The position numbers and the translations under genes were made by a program. 64,000 bases of DNA from Acidimicrobiales bacterium (GTDB lineage Bacteria; Actinomycetota; Acidimicrobiia; Acidimicrobiales; SZUA-35), in assembly GCA_013003535.1 (NCBI GenBank), contig JABDIY010000137.1, positions 1-64,000 of the forward strand, given 5' to 3'. Below the pieces are notes generated by a model. It was not told the DNA's origin. It saw only the letters and a program-made list of their open reading frames with translations, and ran no database searches. This document shows positions 8,290-17,584 of this stretch, piece by piece (within the stretch, counting starts at the first letter, position 1; every line of letters begins with the position of its first letter).

Positions 8290-9623
8290 CTCTGCGGCGG
8301 TTCCCGGCGATCCTCCAACGCGGCGACGCGAGCTTCCAGAAGGGTGATCGCATCACGTAGTGCCGTGGTGGATTCGTTGGCGTTCACCACCAGCGGATGG
8401 ATCTGCCAGTTGGTGGCCCGCCCGATCAGAGATTTGGTCTGATTGATCCACGGTTTGAGGCTGATGGGGTGTGGCATGGGGAGAACCTCGAGATCCGCCA
8501 GTCTGTCTTGCACCGGTGACGGGTCGGCCTCCAAAGGACGGTCATCGGTCCGAGCCCGGCGCCGAATCTCAGCCTGGATGCTCATGTAATCCGAGCTTCC
8601 CTCGGTCCATTCGGCCTCGGAGACAAGCGCTGCCTCGGCTCCGACTGCTCGAGCCATCGCAGCCATCAGCTCCCCATCATTCTTGATCAACGTGATCGAT
8701 GAACTCTGATCGGCGATGCCACCAACCGCAGCGGCAATAACCGGTGTCTCGAAGAGCTTGGCCCGCTCCACCACGCCACTACTCCAAATCTCCCGGTATG
8801 GCAGAACCACGGTGTCAGCGGCCTGAAGCCAGGTGTCAAATTCGGCGTCTCCTACAAAGCGACGGTGCAAATGCACTTTTGGCGAGAGTTCGGCGAGCAT
8901 GGCCAGAGTGCGAGCATGAGCCTCCAGCTCAGGGTGGTAGACGCGGACATCCCCAACCACGTGCAGCGACGCTCCATCGGGGTCCAGACGCAGAAAGGCC
9001 TGGATAGCCCGGTCGAATCCCTTGTGGGCTTGGAGGAAACCTATGCACAACAAGACCTTGTCGTCGGGCGGCAACCCCAGCAGTGAGCGAGCCTCGGCCT
9101 GGTCCATCCTGGAGTGGGCCGCGAAGTTTGTCCCATGGTCCAAGAGCTTTATTCTCATGGGCGACAGACCAGCCGCATCCGCCAGTTCTTGCCGTTCCTG
9201 CGCGGTGTGCACCGTGATCTCGGCGGCCTGATCGAATACTCGGTGAGCGGCCCGTCGCTCACTGGCATGCTCACGCATTGGTTGATACTGGACCTCGTGG
9301 ATTCTCAACTCGGTCGGCACAAGTTTTGTGATCCCGGCCAGCGCGGTCCAGATCGCCAACCGTTCCGCTCCAGTTCTGGTTCGACCGAAGATCATCTCGG
9401 GGAAGAACTGAATGACCAGCCGGTCGTAGCGGCCGGCCATGGCCGCCAGTTTGGCCATTCCAGCAACGCCACCCAGTCGGATGTGGTGGTGAGCGGCGGA
9501 GGGAAAGGGTGAGAGCACCTCGAGGTCCTCGCCAGCGGCCCGGCGGCGACGGACCTCCTGGACTGCGTAAGCTGCGATCCCGTCTCGGTAAGGAGCGTAC
9601 GGCGTGACCATCAGCACCCTCAT
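8286..9623 (-). CDS. GT4-family glycosyltransferase with C-terminal coiled coil
   Basis: A 445-aa GT-B glycosyltransferase. VTPYAPYRDGIAAYA marks the N-terminal domain; the C-terminal half has LCIGFLQAHKGFDRAIQAF, ADTVVLPYREIWSSGVVERA and VIAAAVGG. After the catalytic domain there is a tail of about 90 residues ending in a short predicted coiled coil (DAITLLEARVAALEDR), probably for oligomerisation or partner binding. Its ATG overlaps the stop of the upstream GT (9620-10870) by 4 bp, so the two are translated as a pair. Substrates are unknown. Confidence 0.82.
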   Translation of the reverse strand: MRVLMVTPYAPYRDGIAAYAVQEVRRRRAAGEDLEVLSPFPSAAHHHIRLGGVAGMAKLAAMAGRYDRLVIQFFPEMIFGRTRTGAERLAIWTALAGITKLVPTELRIHEVQYQPMREHASERRAAHRVFDQAAEITVHTAQERQELADAAGLSPMRIKLLDHGTNFAAHSRMDQAEARSLLGLPPDDKVLLCIGFLQAHKGFDRAIQAFLRLDPDGASLHVVGDVRVYHPELEAHARTLAMLAELSPKVHLHRRFVGDAEFDTWLQAADTVVLPYREIWSSGVVERAKLFETPVIAAAVGGIADQSSSITLIKNDGELMAAMARAVGAEAALVSEAEWTEGSSDYMSIQAEIRRRARTDDRPLEADPSPVQDRLADLEVLPMPHPISLKPWINQTKSLIGRATNWQIHPLVVNANESTTALRDAITLLEARVAALEDRREPPQS

Positions 9624-10870
9624 ACCGGAATCTCCGTGGAGTCAGCTCCGGCCACCGAAACGGGCTTGGTCCATTCCAACAAACTCGCCTCCATTTTGTC
9701 CAGAACGGTGGTCGGCTCGTAGTTGTCCAGGACGTACGGTCGGCCACTCACGGCTAACTTCTTCGCCACCTCCGGTTGCGATGCCACAAAGCGCAAACAT
9801 TCCACCAGCTCTGTTGGTGTTCGATACGTGAGACCGGCCTCCGATCGCTCTACATGCCAAGAAACGACGTCACTGTCCGCATTTGCGATGACCGGAGTTC
9901 CCGCCAACCAGGCTTCCATGACCGTTCTGGAGAAGCTTTCCATTGCGCTGGGTTGCACATAGGCAGTTGCCGCCGCCATGGCATCGTTACGCTGTCCGTC
10001 GGTGATGAACCCGATGTCGATGACTCTGTCGGTGAGGTGAGTGGGAATGGTCGGATCTCCCACGCCGGCGGTAACAAGTTTCAGATCTACGCCCTGGGAA
10101 ACCGCAAATGCAAAGGCATCTAGCAGTTCGGTCCAGCCCTTTCCCCACTCCCGACGACCGGCGAAGAAGACAAACTGGCCGTCAATTCGAAAGTCGGCGC
10201 GGAACTGCTGGGGGTCGTAGGCCGGTGGGACTTCGATGCCCGCCCCCACCACTTCGGTACGAAGCGGAAGGTGAAAGATCCGCTTGGCCAGCGCCTCCTC
10301 GGGACCTGACAAGAACCAGATCCCGGCTGCCCCGTTGATGAGCGGCTGGAAGAGATCTAGATACGCCGTTTCTTCATCATGAAGGCAGGGCATCACGATC
10401 GTCTTGATGGGGTCTATTTGGCCGCAGCAAAAACTTGTCCAAAACATGTACGGGGCCACAACAATCGCTCGGTACCGGTGACTGTTGTCGAGCACGTAGT
10501 GCCATAGCTCGGGGACCCGGAGCCCGTCGTTCATCCAAAGCTGTTGATCCTGTATGGGGACGTCTTGGCCGGCCAGAATCATGCCGCCAATTCGATCCCG
10601 GTCCCGGGCCGGGCTATTGACCACGGTAGGAAACCGGCGGAGGGTGATCTCGTCGTCCATCGTCTCCCCGGCCGGGTAATGATTTGCCCAGGTGTAGTGA
10701 TCTGCTGCGCAGGTGGTGAGGACATCCACTTGCCAGCCGCGGGCGGCGAGGCCGTGAGCGGTCTCGGCCACCACGGCTTCTGCGCCCCCCACAACATCGG
10801 GGCCATAGCGGGGCGGAATGAAAGCAATCCGACCTGGACGATGCGAGTGATCTACTGACGAACCCACCAT
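9620..10870 (-). CDS. GT4-family glycosyltransferase
   Basis: A 416-aa GT-B enzyme and the first gene of a two-gene minus-strand unit. The N-terminal domain carries RYGPDVVGGAEAVVAETA and HGLAARGWQVDVLTTCA, typical of GT4 enzymes. The C-terminal domain has FFAGRREWGKGWTELLDAF and the motif AMESFSRTVMEAWLAGTPVI. It is cytoplasmic with no membrane segment. It lies divergent from the methylmalonyl-CoA mutase gene with a 60-bp gap; a TAGTTT box ends 8 nt before its ATG. Acceptor and donor are not predictable. Confidence 0.83.
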   Translation of the reverse strand: MVGSSVDHSHRPGRIAFIPPRYGPDVVGGAEAVVAETAHGLAARGWQVDVLTTCAADHYTWANHYPAGETMDDEITLRRFPTVVNSPARDRDRIGGMILAGQDVPIQDQQLWMNDGLRVPELWHYVLDNSHRYRAIVVAPYMFWTSFCCGQIDPIKTIVMPCLHDEETAYLDLFQPLINGAAGIWFLSGPEEALAKRIFHLPLRTEVVGAGIEVPPAYDPQQFRADFRIDGQFVFFAGRREWGKGWTELLDAFAFAVSQGVDLKLVTAGVGDPTIPTHLTDRVIDIGFITDGQRNDAMAAATAYVQPSAMESFSRTVMEAWLAGTPVIANADSDVVSWHVERSEAGLTYRTPTELVECLRFVASQPEVAKKLAVSGRPYVLDNYEPTTVLDKMEASLLEWTKPVSVAGADSTEIPV

Positions 10871-10930
10871 GGGCCCCGAAACTAGTCGAATTCTGGCCCC
10901 CCGCAGGTGAGGCCGTAGTCTGGAGGCACT

Positions 10931-13069
10931 ATGGCATTTGATCCCGGTTTAGATCACCTCGCACGATGGCGTGCAGCTGCAGAGAAAGAACTCCGCGGCC
11001 GACCCCTCGCCGAACTGACGGTGACCACGCCCGAACGCATCGCCGTCGCCCCGCTCTATACAGCCGCAGATCTGGAGGACTTGGATCACCTGAACTCTGT
11101 GCCCGGTGAAGCCCCGTACCTTCGAGGGCCAAGGGCCACGATGTACACAAATCGGCCGTGGACTATTCGGCAGTACGCCGGCTTTAGCACGGCCGAGGAA
11201 TCCAATGCGTTCTACCGAGCCAACCTGGCCGCCGGACAGAAAGGCCTCAGCGTGGCCTTCGACCTCGCCACACATCGAGGCTATGACTCGGACCATCCGC
11301 GGGTGGAGGGCGACGTTGGCAAAGCCGGCGTGGCCGTCGACAGCGTTGAGGACATGAAAATTCTCTTCGACCAAATCCCGCTCGACAAGATGAGTGTCTC
11401 GATGACCATGAACGGTGCAGTCCTCCCGGTTCTCGCCTGCTTTGTGGTTGCCGGCGAGGAACAGGGAGTTGAGCAGAGCCAGCTCAGCGGAACCATCCAA
11501 AACGACATCCTGAAGGAGTTCATGGTCCGCAACACCTACATCTACCCGCCCGAACCGAGTATGCGGATCGTTGCCGACATCATTGCGTTCACGGCGATGC
11601 ACATGCCGCGATTCAACAGCATCAGCATCAGCGGATACCACATCCAAGAAGCCGGCGCCACGGTGGACCTGGAGCTGGCGTACACACTGGCCGATGGCGT
11701 GGAGTATGTGAGGGCCGCGTTGGCGCAGGGGCTGGACGTCGACGCGTTCGCCGGGCGACTCAGCTTCTTCTTCAACATCGGTATGGACTTCTTCATGGAG
11801 ATCGCCAAACTGCGGGCGGCCCGATTGTTGTGGGCTGAACTCATGGCACAGTTCGAACCCAAGGAACCGGCGTCATCGATGCTACGGACCCATTGCCAAA
11901 CCAGCGGCGTCAGCCTCACCGAGCAAGATCCCCACAACAATGTCATTCGCACAACAATCGAGGCCTTGGCCGGGGTTCTGGGGGGCACCCAGAGCCTGCA
12001 CACCAACAGCTTCGACGAAGCACTCGGTCTGCCAACCGAATTCAGTGCTCGAATCGCCCGCAATACCCAACTCATCCTCGCCGAAGAGACCGGAATTACC
12101 CGAACGGTTGATCCTTTGGGAGGAAGTTATTACGTGGAGAAACTGACCTCTGACCTGGCCCAGCGAGCACGAGAGCATCTGGCGGAGATCGCCGAACTCG
12201 GAGGGATGACCAGAGCGATCAACTCGGGAATGCCAAAGCTCCGGATCGAAGAGGCCGCAGCAAATCGCCAGGCTCGCGTCGACCTTGGCCACGACGTGGT
12301 GGTCGGTGTGAACAAATACACCGTTGAGAACGCCGAGCGCGTCGAGGTGCTGCAGATCGACAACACCGCAGTACGTGAGGCGCAGCTCGCTCGATTGGAA
12401 ACCACCAGATCCAACCGCGATCCTGCCGCCGTGACCGCTGCCCTCGCAGCCTTGACCGAGGCGGCCGGTTCGACCGACAACCTGCTGGCGGCCTGCATTG
12501 AAGCGGCGCGGGTACGGGCGACCGTCGGCGAGATGAGCGATGCCATGGAAGCGGTATTCGGACGACATAGTGCCGAGACCCGTACGATCAGCGGTGTGTA
12601 CTCTGCGAACTACGACGGCGACCACGATTTTGCCGAAGTGTTGGCCAAGGCCGATGCCTTCGCAAAGCTGGCGGGGCGCCGACCCCGAATGCTGGTCTGC
12701 AAGATGGGCCAGGACGGCCATGATCGCGGCGCCAAGGTGATCGCAACCGGTTTTGCTGATCTGGGATTTGATGTGGATGTGGGACCTCTCTTCCAAACCC
12801 CTGCTGAGGTCGCCCGCTCCGCGATCGACAACGACGTGCACGTGGTTGGAGTCTCCAGTCAGGCGGCGGGCCACACCACGCTGGTGCCGCAGTTGATCGA
12901 TCAGCTCCGGGAACAAGGTGCCGACGACATCAAGGTGATCTGCGGCGGTGTCATACCCCCCGATGACTACCAGTTCCTTCTGGATGCCGGTGTGGCAGCG
13001 ATTTTCGGTCCGGGATCGAATATCGTCTCGGCAGCCGACGACGTCTTGGCACTTCTGACCGTCAACTGA
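10931..13069 (+). CDS. mutB: methylmalonyl-CoA mutase large subunit
   Basis: Adenosylcobalamin enzyme that interconverts (R)-methylmalonyl-CoA and succinyl-CoA, used in propionate, odd-chain fatty acid and branched amino acid metabolism. The catalytic TIM-barrel half has [34 protein letters not shown] and [10 protein letters not shown]. The C-terminal cobalamin domain has the base-off motif [11 protein letters not shown] near residue 595 and [11 protein letters not shown]. The 712-aa length is that of the large catalytic subunit; no small MutA subunit is adjacent. GGAGG stands 4 nt before the ATG. The gene is 6 bp ahead of the MeaB fusion, so they form an operon. Confidence 0.95.
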   Translation: MAFDPGLDHLARWRAAAEKELRGRPLAELTVTTPERIAVAPLYTAADLEDLDHLNSVPGEAPYLRGPRATMYTNRPWTIRQYAGFSTAEESNAFYRANLAAGQKGLSVAFDLATHRGYDSDHPRVEGDVGKAGVAVDSVEDMKILFDQIPLDKMSVSMTMNGAVLPVLACFVVAGEEQGVEQSQLSGTIQNDILKEFMVRNTYIYPPEPSMRIVADIIAFTAMHMPRFNSISISGYHIQEAGATVDLELAYTLADGVEYVRAALAQGLDVDAFAGRLSFFFNIGMDFFMEIAKLRAARLLWAELMAQFEPKEPASSMLRTHCQTSGVSLTEQDPHNNVIRTTIEALAGVLGGTQSLHTNSFDEALGLPTEFSARIARNTQLILAEETGITRTVDPLGGSYYVEKLTSDLAQRAREHLAEIAELGGMTRAINSGMPKLRIEEAAANRQARVDLGHDVVVGVNKYTVENAERVEVLQIDNTAVREAQLARLETTRSNRDPAAVTAALAALTEAAGSTDNLLAACIEAARVRATVGEMSDAMEAVFGRHSAETRTISGVYSANYDGDHDFAEVLAKADAFAKLAGRRPRMLVCKMGQDGHDRGAKVIATGFADLGFDVDVGPLFQTPAEVARSAIDNDVHVVGVSSQAAGHTTLVPQLIDQLREQGADDIKVICGGVIPPDDYQFLLDAGVAAIFGPGSNIVSAADDVLALLTVN

Positions 13070-13075
13070 CCGCCG

Positions 13076-14407
13076 ATGACGAATCTGCCCGGCCTCGTTG
13101 CCAACTTGCGGGCGGGCGATCGGCGCGCCCTCGCCAAGGCCATCACGCTAGTGGAGAGCCGCAACCCCGCCCATCTGACGGACAAGGCGCATCTTCTGGA
13201 CCTGTTAATTGGCGGACATCGCCCGGCGGACACCACTCGACTGGGGATTTCTGGGACGCCCGGGGTGGGAAAGTCTACGCTCATCGAGGCCTTCGGTAGG
13301 CGTTTGATCAGCCAGGGACGGCGGGTGGCGGTCCTGGCAGTTGATCCCAGTAGCGCCCTTTCTGGCGGGAGCATTCTTGGCGACAAGACTCGAATGCCCG
13401 AGCTCGCAATATCACCCGATGCCTATGTCCGCCCGTCCCCTGCCGGTGGAGGCCTCGGTGGCATTACCAGTGCAACGGCAGCAACGATTACCTGCTGTGA
13501 AGCGGGCGGCTTCGACTACATCATTGTGGAGACCGTCGGCATTGGGCAGAGTGAGACGGCGGTCGCCGGTGTCACCGACCTTTTTCTTCTTCTCCACTCC
13601 CCCGGCGGCGGTGACGAACTCCAGGGAATCAAGCGCGGAGTGATGGAACTCGCTGACAGGGTGGCGGTCACCAAAGCCGATGGCGAGCTCCTACCGGCTG
13701 CAAAACGGGCCCAGGCCGAATTGCGTTCAGCGCTTCACCTTCTCCGCCCCAAACCGGGCCGGGAGCCAACCGAAGTAGATCTGGTGTCGGCCCGCACCGG
13801 TGATGGAGTGGACAATTTGCTGCTTGCCCTCACCCACCAGCACACAGGATTAAGCCGCTCCGGAGCGTTGAAGGAACTGCGCGAAACCCAGGTGCGGCAA
13901 CAGTTTGAGGAGGCAATGACGGATGGGATTCGGGCACGAGCCTTCCGCATCGGATCACCGGCTTTGCGAAATAAACTCCAGATTGAGGTGGAGGCTGGCC
14001 GCAAAGCCCCAATGGCCGGAGCGATCGAGTGGCTGGCCCACGAGCCGATTCAGCCAACCGACCGAGCCACTGAGATCAATGCCATCACGCTCGGAGTGGC
14101 CGAGATGACTCGGTCCATCGCCTTCTACCAGGCGCTGGGGCTGGAACTGCAGTTTCGGGCCAACGACAACGGTTTCGCCACCTTCCGTCACGGTAGGAAC
14201 TTCATCAATCTTGAGAAAAACGAAAGACCCGGCTCCAACTGGGGCCGGGTAGTCCTCTTCGTGCCTGACCCTGATGCCATCCATAAGCTCGTGGTAGGTG
14301 CCGGCTTCACTGCTGAGACTGAACCTCAGGACGCCCCTTGGGGTGAGCGGTACTTCCACGTCCGGGATCCCGATGGCCACGAACTCAGCTTCGCTCGGAA
14401 GTTGTGA
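13076..14407 (+). CDS. meaB: MeaB-type G-protein chaperone of methylmalonyl-CoA mutase fused to a C-terminal VOC domain
   Basis: Residues 1 to about 325 are a MeaB/ArgK GTPase, which protects and reloads methylmalonyl-CoA mutase with cobalamin: P-loop GTPGVGKST near 60, AVDPSS, the switch region VETVGIGQSE, and VTKAD as the guanine-specificity motif. Residues about 331-443 are a separate vicinal oxygen chelate (glyoxalase/bleomycin-resistance) domain running from NAITLGVAEMTRSIAFYQALG to VRDPDGHELSFA. Normal MeaB is about 320-340 aa, so the last 110 residues are an added module. Methylmalonyl-CoA epimerase is also a VOC protein, but I cannot tell whether this domain is an epimerase or a generic VOC fold. 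It is co-transcribed with mutB. Confidence 0.9.
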   Translation: MTNLPGLVANLRAGDRRALAKAITLVESRNPAHLTDKAHLLDLLIGGHRPADTTRLGISGTPGVGKSTLIEAFGRRLISQGRRVAVLAVDPSSALSGGSILGDKTRMPELAISPDAYVRPSPAGGGLGGITSATAATITCCEAGGFDYIIVETVGIGQSETAVAGVTDLFLLLHSPGGGDELQGIKRGVMELADRVAVTKADGELLPAAKRAQAELRSALHLLRPKPGREPTEVDLVSARTGDGVDNLLLALTHQHTGLSRSGALKELRETQVRQQFEEAMTDGIRARAFRIGSPALRNKLQIEVEAGRKAPMAGAIEWLAHEPIQPTDRATEINAITLGVAEMTRSIAFYQALGLELQFRANDNGFATFRHGRNFINLEKNERPGSNWGRVVLFVPDPDAIHKLVVGAGFTAETEPQDAPWGERYFHVRDPDGHELSFARKL

Positions 14408-14409
14408 GC

Positions 14410-14466
14410 TCGACTAGGCACCGCCGCCCAGGCGCATCAGCTGAAGAAGATGAGGTGCCTAGTCGA
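14410..14466. terminator. long perfect inverted repeat, probable bidirectional terminator
   Basis: TCGACTAGGCACC (14410-14422) is repeated in perfect inverse at 14454-14466, with a 31-nt spacer. It starts 3 bp after the meaB stop codon. The right arm contains the stop codon of the small minus-strand ORF. A 13-bp stem at the meeting point of convergent genes fits a shared terminator, although the spacer is long and there is no T-run. Confidence 0.5.
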
Positions 14467-14635
14467 ACTGCCGTGGAGGGGTACTCCACGTTGAATTGAG
14501 CGGCTCTTGGAGCCAAGTCTGCATCTGCTTCTCCATGAACGAGATGAGCTGCATGCGCTGATCAATACGGTCGTCGAGCAGATCGTGGACGTCGGTGCCC
14601 TCGAGACCGTCGAGAATCATCTCGAACGCATTCAC
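14459..14635 (-). CDS. small hypothetical protein
   Basis: A 58-aa frame beginning at a GTG, containing an acidic segment (GLEGTDVHDLLDDRIDQ) and then a predicted helix rich in Met and Gln (QLISFMEKQMQTWLQEP). The track version starts at 14710, but its first 25 residues look like random translation. No family is recognised and no convincing ribosome site is present. The amino-acid pattern is more protein-like than a shadow frame, and no opposing gene explains it. The adjoining stretch from 14636 to 14788 holds nothing I can identify. Confidence 0.35.
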   Translation of the reverse strand: MNAFEMILDGLEGTDVHDLLDDRIDQRMQLISFMEKQMQTWLQEPLNSTWSTPPRQFD

Positions 14636-14788
14636 CTTTACCCGACAGCCGCTGATGCGGTTTGGTGTGGGTGCGAAGACTGAGGCGGTGGTGGTGTGAG
14701 GCCGAAGCATGATTCTTGTATCGGCGTGGAGATCGAGCCTCAGTATGGGCCAACGGCAGAGTCCGCACTAGGGAGAATTGCTAACGAT

Positions 14789-14863
14789 CTACCCCAGAAT
14801 CCCGGTTCGGTTCCGAAATTCCACCGATTCGCCGAATCCCAGCAACACATACTCCCTGCTCGG
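14789..14863 (-). pseudogene. remnant of a DUF4214 C-terminus, duplicate of the neighbouring gene end
   Basis: The frame ending at the TAG at 14789-14791 encodes SREYVLLGFGESVEFRNRTG followed by ILG and a stop. The intact metallophosphoesterase just upstream ends ADVLIGFSESLEFKRRTG, ILG, stop. The two C-termini match over about 22 residues and both end at the same point. There is no plausible start or upstream DUF4214 sequence, so this is a broken partial copy. Confidence 0.6.
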
Positions 14864-14874
14864 CGAGGATTTCG

Positions 14875-16206
14875 TCAGCCGAGAATTCCGGTTCGACGCT
14901 TGAACTCGAGCGATTCGCTGAAGCCGATCAGCACGTCCGCTCGATCGATCCCGTCCTCCAGCAAACCGGTCCAATACCGGGCACCCTTCGCGTCTGGTCC
15001 ACGGCCCAGGACGTTGAGATACACACGCTCTACGAACGCCCCGTTCGTCAGCGTTCCATAGCGGTTTCGGAATTCCGCACTCGCGGCGAAATATGATGCG
15101 ATGTCGATCAGATGAATGCGCAGTGACCGCCAGTAGCTAAAACCGGACGAATCGGGGGCTCGATCGAAAGCGGCGAGATACAGCCGGACCAGGGTGGCGT
15201 CGCGTCCGGTCATCGATCGGTACGGCTCATCGACCAAACTTCCCGTCGGGGCGGGTTCCGGCATGGGCGGCTCGGGCTGAGCAGGCTGAGCAGGCGCCGA
15301 AGGAGCGGGGGTGGAACCGACGAACCGAGAGACCGTGTCGCGAACCCGTCCCGAGGTATCAACGAATTCGATCGTCATCCGCGAAGCCGAAGCGGTAAGT
15401 CGGATCGCACCGTTCTTGTCAGCGACTCGCTTTTTCGATCCGGGAATGGGGTTGCCGCTGAATCCGAACGGCGCCCCACCGAGTCCGTTCACGAAATAGA
15501 GAATGTCTTTCTCGATGCGCTCGTAGTGGTGCCAGTGACCGGCAAATGATGCATCGATCCCCCACTGCTCAAACGGCCAGCGGATGCTCGCTTTGCCGCC
15601 TAATGGGGAGGCATACGGTGGGTAATGATGGGTCACGATTTTCCAGACCGCATTGGATGCCGCGGCGGTAGTGCGGAGCCACTCAGCTTGTTTGGATCCC
15701 GCCTTGTTTCCGTCTGGTTCGAGGTAATAATCGTCAAGGACGAACACGTGCAGCGGGCCGATTCGCACGTCGTAGTAACGACCATTGCCTGGCAGTGTCA
15801 TCAGATCGTGCCAAGCACCTCGCGTGCCGCCGTTGCCGTCACTACTCAGAAGCGGCGTTCCAGGGTCCCCCCAGTCATGGTTGCCCAGCGCGGGGAAGAA
15901 GGTTCCGGCATCCACAAAACGCTGGTAAAACCGGAGCGCTTTCCGGGGCAGGACTTCGTACGGGTCAACATCATCGGCGCTGTAGACGTTGTCACCCAGT
16001 GTGAACACGGCATCGGGCTGCCAGCGATCGACCATCCGAGCTACAGCATCTTGTCCGGGCGAGTCGACTCCATAATCACCAAAGAGCGCCACACCGACGG
16101 TTTCTTCCGCCCCCGCCGGCAGCGTCAGAAACGGAGCGACCGCCGCGGCGGCCCCGATGGTTCCAATCGCGCCAGCCCGTCCCAGAAAGTCCCGCCTCGA
16201 TTCCAC
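14875..16206 (-). CDS. Tat-exported metallophosphoesterase with C-terminal DUF4214 domain
   Basis: A 443-aa secreted phosphoesterase. The N-terminus SRRDFLGRAGAIGTIG followed by a hydrophobic stretch and AGA is a twin-arginine signal. The calcineurin-like site is complete: FGDYG, TLGDNVYS, LGNHDW, VTHHYPPY and GHWHHYE, which bind two metals. A Pro/Ala-rich linker (about residues 300-335) joins a DUF4214 domain of about 100 residues with repeated LYLAAFDRAPDSSGFSYWR and VYLNVLGRGPDAKGARYW units. The GTG start has TACTTT 7 nt upstream, suggesting a leaderless mRNA. The substrate is unknown. The DUF4214 tail is shared with two other exoenzymes in this window. Confidence 0.87.
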   Translation of the reverse strand: MESRRDFLGRAGAIGTIGAAAAVAPFLTLPAGAEETVGVALFGDYGVDSPGQDAVARMVDRWQPDAVFTLGDNVYSADDVDPYEVLPRKALRFYQRFVDAGTFFPALGNHDWGDPGTPLLSSDGNGGTRGAWHDLMTLPGNGRYYDVRIGPLHVFVLDDYYLEPDGNKAGSKQAEWLRTTAAASNAVWKIVTHHYPPYASPLGGKASIRWPFEQWGIDASFAGHWHHYERIEKDILYFVNGLGGAPFGFSGNPIPGSKKRVADKNGAIRLTASASRMTIEFVDTSGRVRDTVSRFVGSTPAPSAPAQPAQPEPPMPEPAPTGSLVDEPYRSMTGRDATLVRLYLAAFDRAPDSSGFSYWRSLRIHLIDIASYFAASAEFRNRYGTLTNGAFVERVYLNVLGRGPDAKGARYWTGLLEDGIDRADVLIGFSESLEFKRRTGILG

Positions 16207-16213
16207 CGCCCCA

Positions 16214-16219
16214 AAAGTA
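16214..16219 (-). promoter_or_regulatory. putative -10 box of leaderless metallophosphoesterase gene
   Basis: TACTTT on the minus strand fits TANNNT and ends exactly 7 nt before the GTG start at 16206. Confidence 0.45.
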
Positions 16220-16296
16220 CCGGGTTGGCAGGGACCACGACCGTGCTCAAACCCGATGATCGATGAGCAATGCCACCCGGAGTGGTGCTTTTACCA

Positions 16297-17472
16297 CTAT
16301 TTCGGCGGCTCCTGCGTGGGTTTCTGGTCATGAGTTTCGGCCGCTTCGATCGCCAGTTCCAACTCGTGAGCGCGATGCAAGGACGGCACAAACTCGGTGA
16401 GCGCTATGCGGATGGCCGCAGCGGCGGGCACGGCGAGCAAGGCGCCCCAAATGCCGGCTACTGTGGCTCCGATCGCCAACGACAACAAAATCGTCACCGG
16501 ATGCAGCGCCACCGCTCGCCCGAGAAGCAACGGTGCCAGGAAGTTGCCTTCCAGCTGCTGCACGCCCAGCACTACCACTACGACGATAAGAGCCGTTCCC
16601 GGGCCGTTGGTGGCCAGCGCTATACCGGCGGCCAAGATCCCCGCCAACGTGGCACCGACGACGGGTATGAAGGCCCCCATGAACGTGAGCAGCGCCAACG
16701 GGACATACAGCGGGACGTCGAGAATCGCCAGCGCGATTCCGATAAGGATTCCATCAACAAGGCCGGTCAGGCCGACGCCTCGAAGGTAGCTCGCCGTGGT
16801 CTGCCAAATTTCGGACCCAACTCGATTCAGCCGGTCGGCGCGGCCGTCACCGACCAGAACTGCGAGGTAGGCAGGAAATCGATCTCCATCTTTGCAGATG
16901 AAGAACAAGACGGTGAGAGCGATAAAGAGGCCAGAGAATACGGAGGTGGCAAAGCCTCCGATGCTGGCGGCGCTGTCGGCGTTGACGATCCCGGAGTCGT
17001 TGATCCAGTCACCTAGCTGCTCATCGAAATTGTCCATCCGTTCGGGATCCACGTTGAACGGAGGTTTGGTGAGTCGATCCTGCAACTCATCGATGGCTTC
17101 GTTGGCACGGAGCTCGATCTCCGGCGCCTGATCAACTACTTGACGGACCACGAAGGACCCCATCAGGGTCAACACCAGGATCGAGCCGACAAAAACGATC
17201 ACCGCAGCCAAAGATCGCGGCACACCCACCTTCCGGAGTTTCGTGGCTAGCGGCTGGAGGACGCTACCGATGAGCATCGCCGTGATGATTGGTAGCGCCA
17301 CCGCGCGAACACGGATGAAGAGCAGGAAACCCAGATACGCCACGGCGGCAACCGAAAGAATCCGGAGGCTGATGATCCCCGCGGTCTCCAGCACCTTGGT
17401 GTCCGCTCCATCGGAGATCATCGGGACACGATCTCGTATTCCCCGCCGAGCCTTAGCATTCGAATCAACCAC
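16297..17472 (-). CDS. AI-2E family (UPF0118) membrane protein
   Basis: A 391-aa polytopic membrane protein. Paired hydrophobic segments lie near residues 32-75 and 85-112, followed by a large soluble loop (about 115-190) and four or more C-terminal segments. The family hallmark lies in SYLRGVGLTGLVDGILIGIALAILDVP followed by PVVGATLAG. Members export AI-2 or act as Na+/H+ antiporters; the substrate cannot be chosen here. The C-terminus is charged and cytoplasmic. The gene starts at GTG and is divergent from the methyltransferase that follows, whose possible upstream extension would overlap this start region. Confidence 0.85.
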   Translation of the reverse strand: MVDSNAKARRGIRDRVPMISDGADTKVLETAGIISLRILSVAAVAYLGFLLFIRVRAVALPIITAMLIGSVLQPLATKLRKVGVPRSLAAVIVFVGSILVLTLMGSFVVRQVVDQAPEIELRANEAIDELQDRLTKPPFNVDPERMDNFDEQLGDWINDSGIVNADSAASIGGFATSVFSGLFIALTVLFFICKDGDRFPAYLAVLVGDGRADRLNRVGSEIWQTTASYLRGVGLTGLVDGILIGIALAILDVPLYVPLALLTFMGAFIPVVGATLAGILAAGIALATNGPGTALIVVVVVLGVQQLEGNFLAPLLLGRAVALHPVTILLSLAIGATVAGIWGALLAVPAAAAIRIALTEFVPSLHRAHELELAIEAAETHDQKPTQEPPK

Positions 17473-17584
17473 GGCTCAACTGTGGCAGATCATTCGGTCC
17501 GATCTAGTTAGCCTGCGTCAACTCGTACCCGATATCTGGCGACTGGTCACTCCTGGCCTTCTGGCGGCATGCAAGTATCGCCTC

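Noticed and set aside
14410-14466. Inverted repeat as the end of an insertion sequence
   Set aside because: The arms face each other across 31 bp with no transposase or target duplication nearby.
16270-17016. 248-aa plus-strand ORF within the AI-2E gene
   Set aside because: It is rich in Arg, Gln and Gly with no motif and is fully antisense to a recognised membrane protein.
17243-17479. N-terminal part of the track ORF 17243-18694
   Set aside because: It is antisense to the AI-2E gene, and its composition (Arg, Thr, Ser) is that of a shadow frame.
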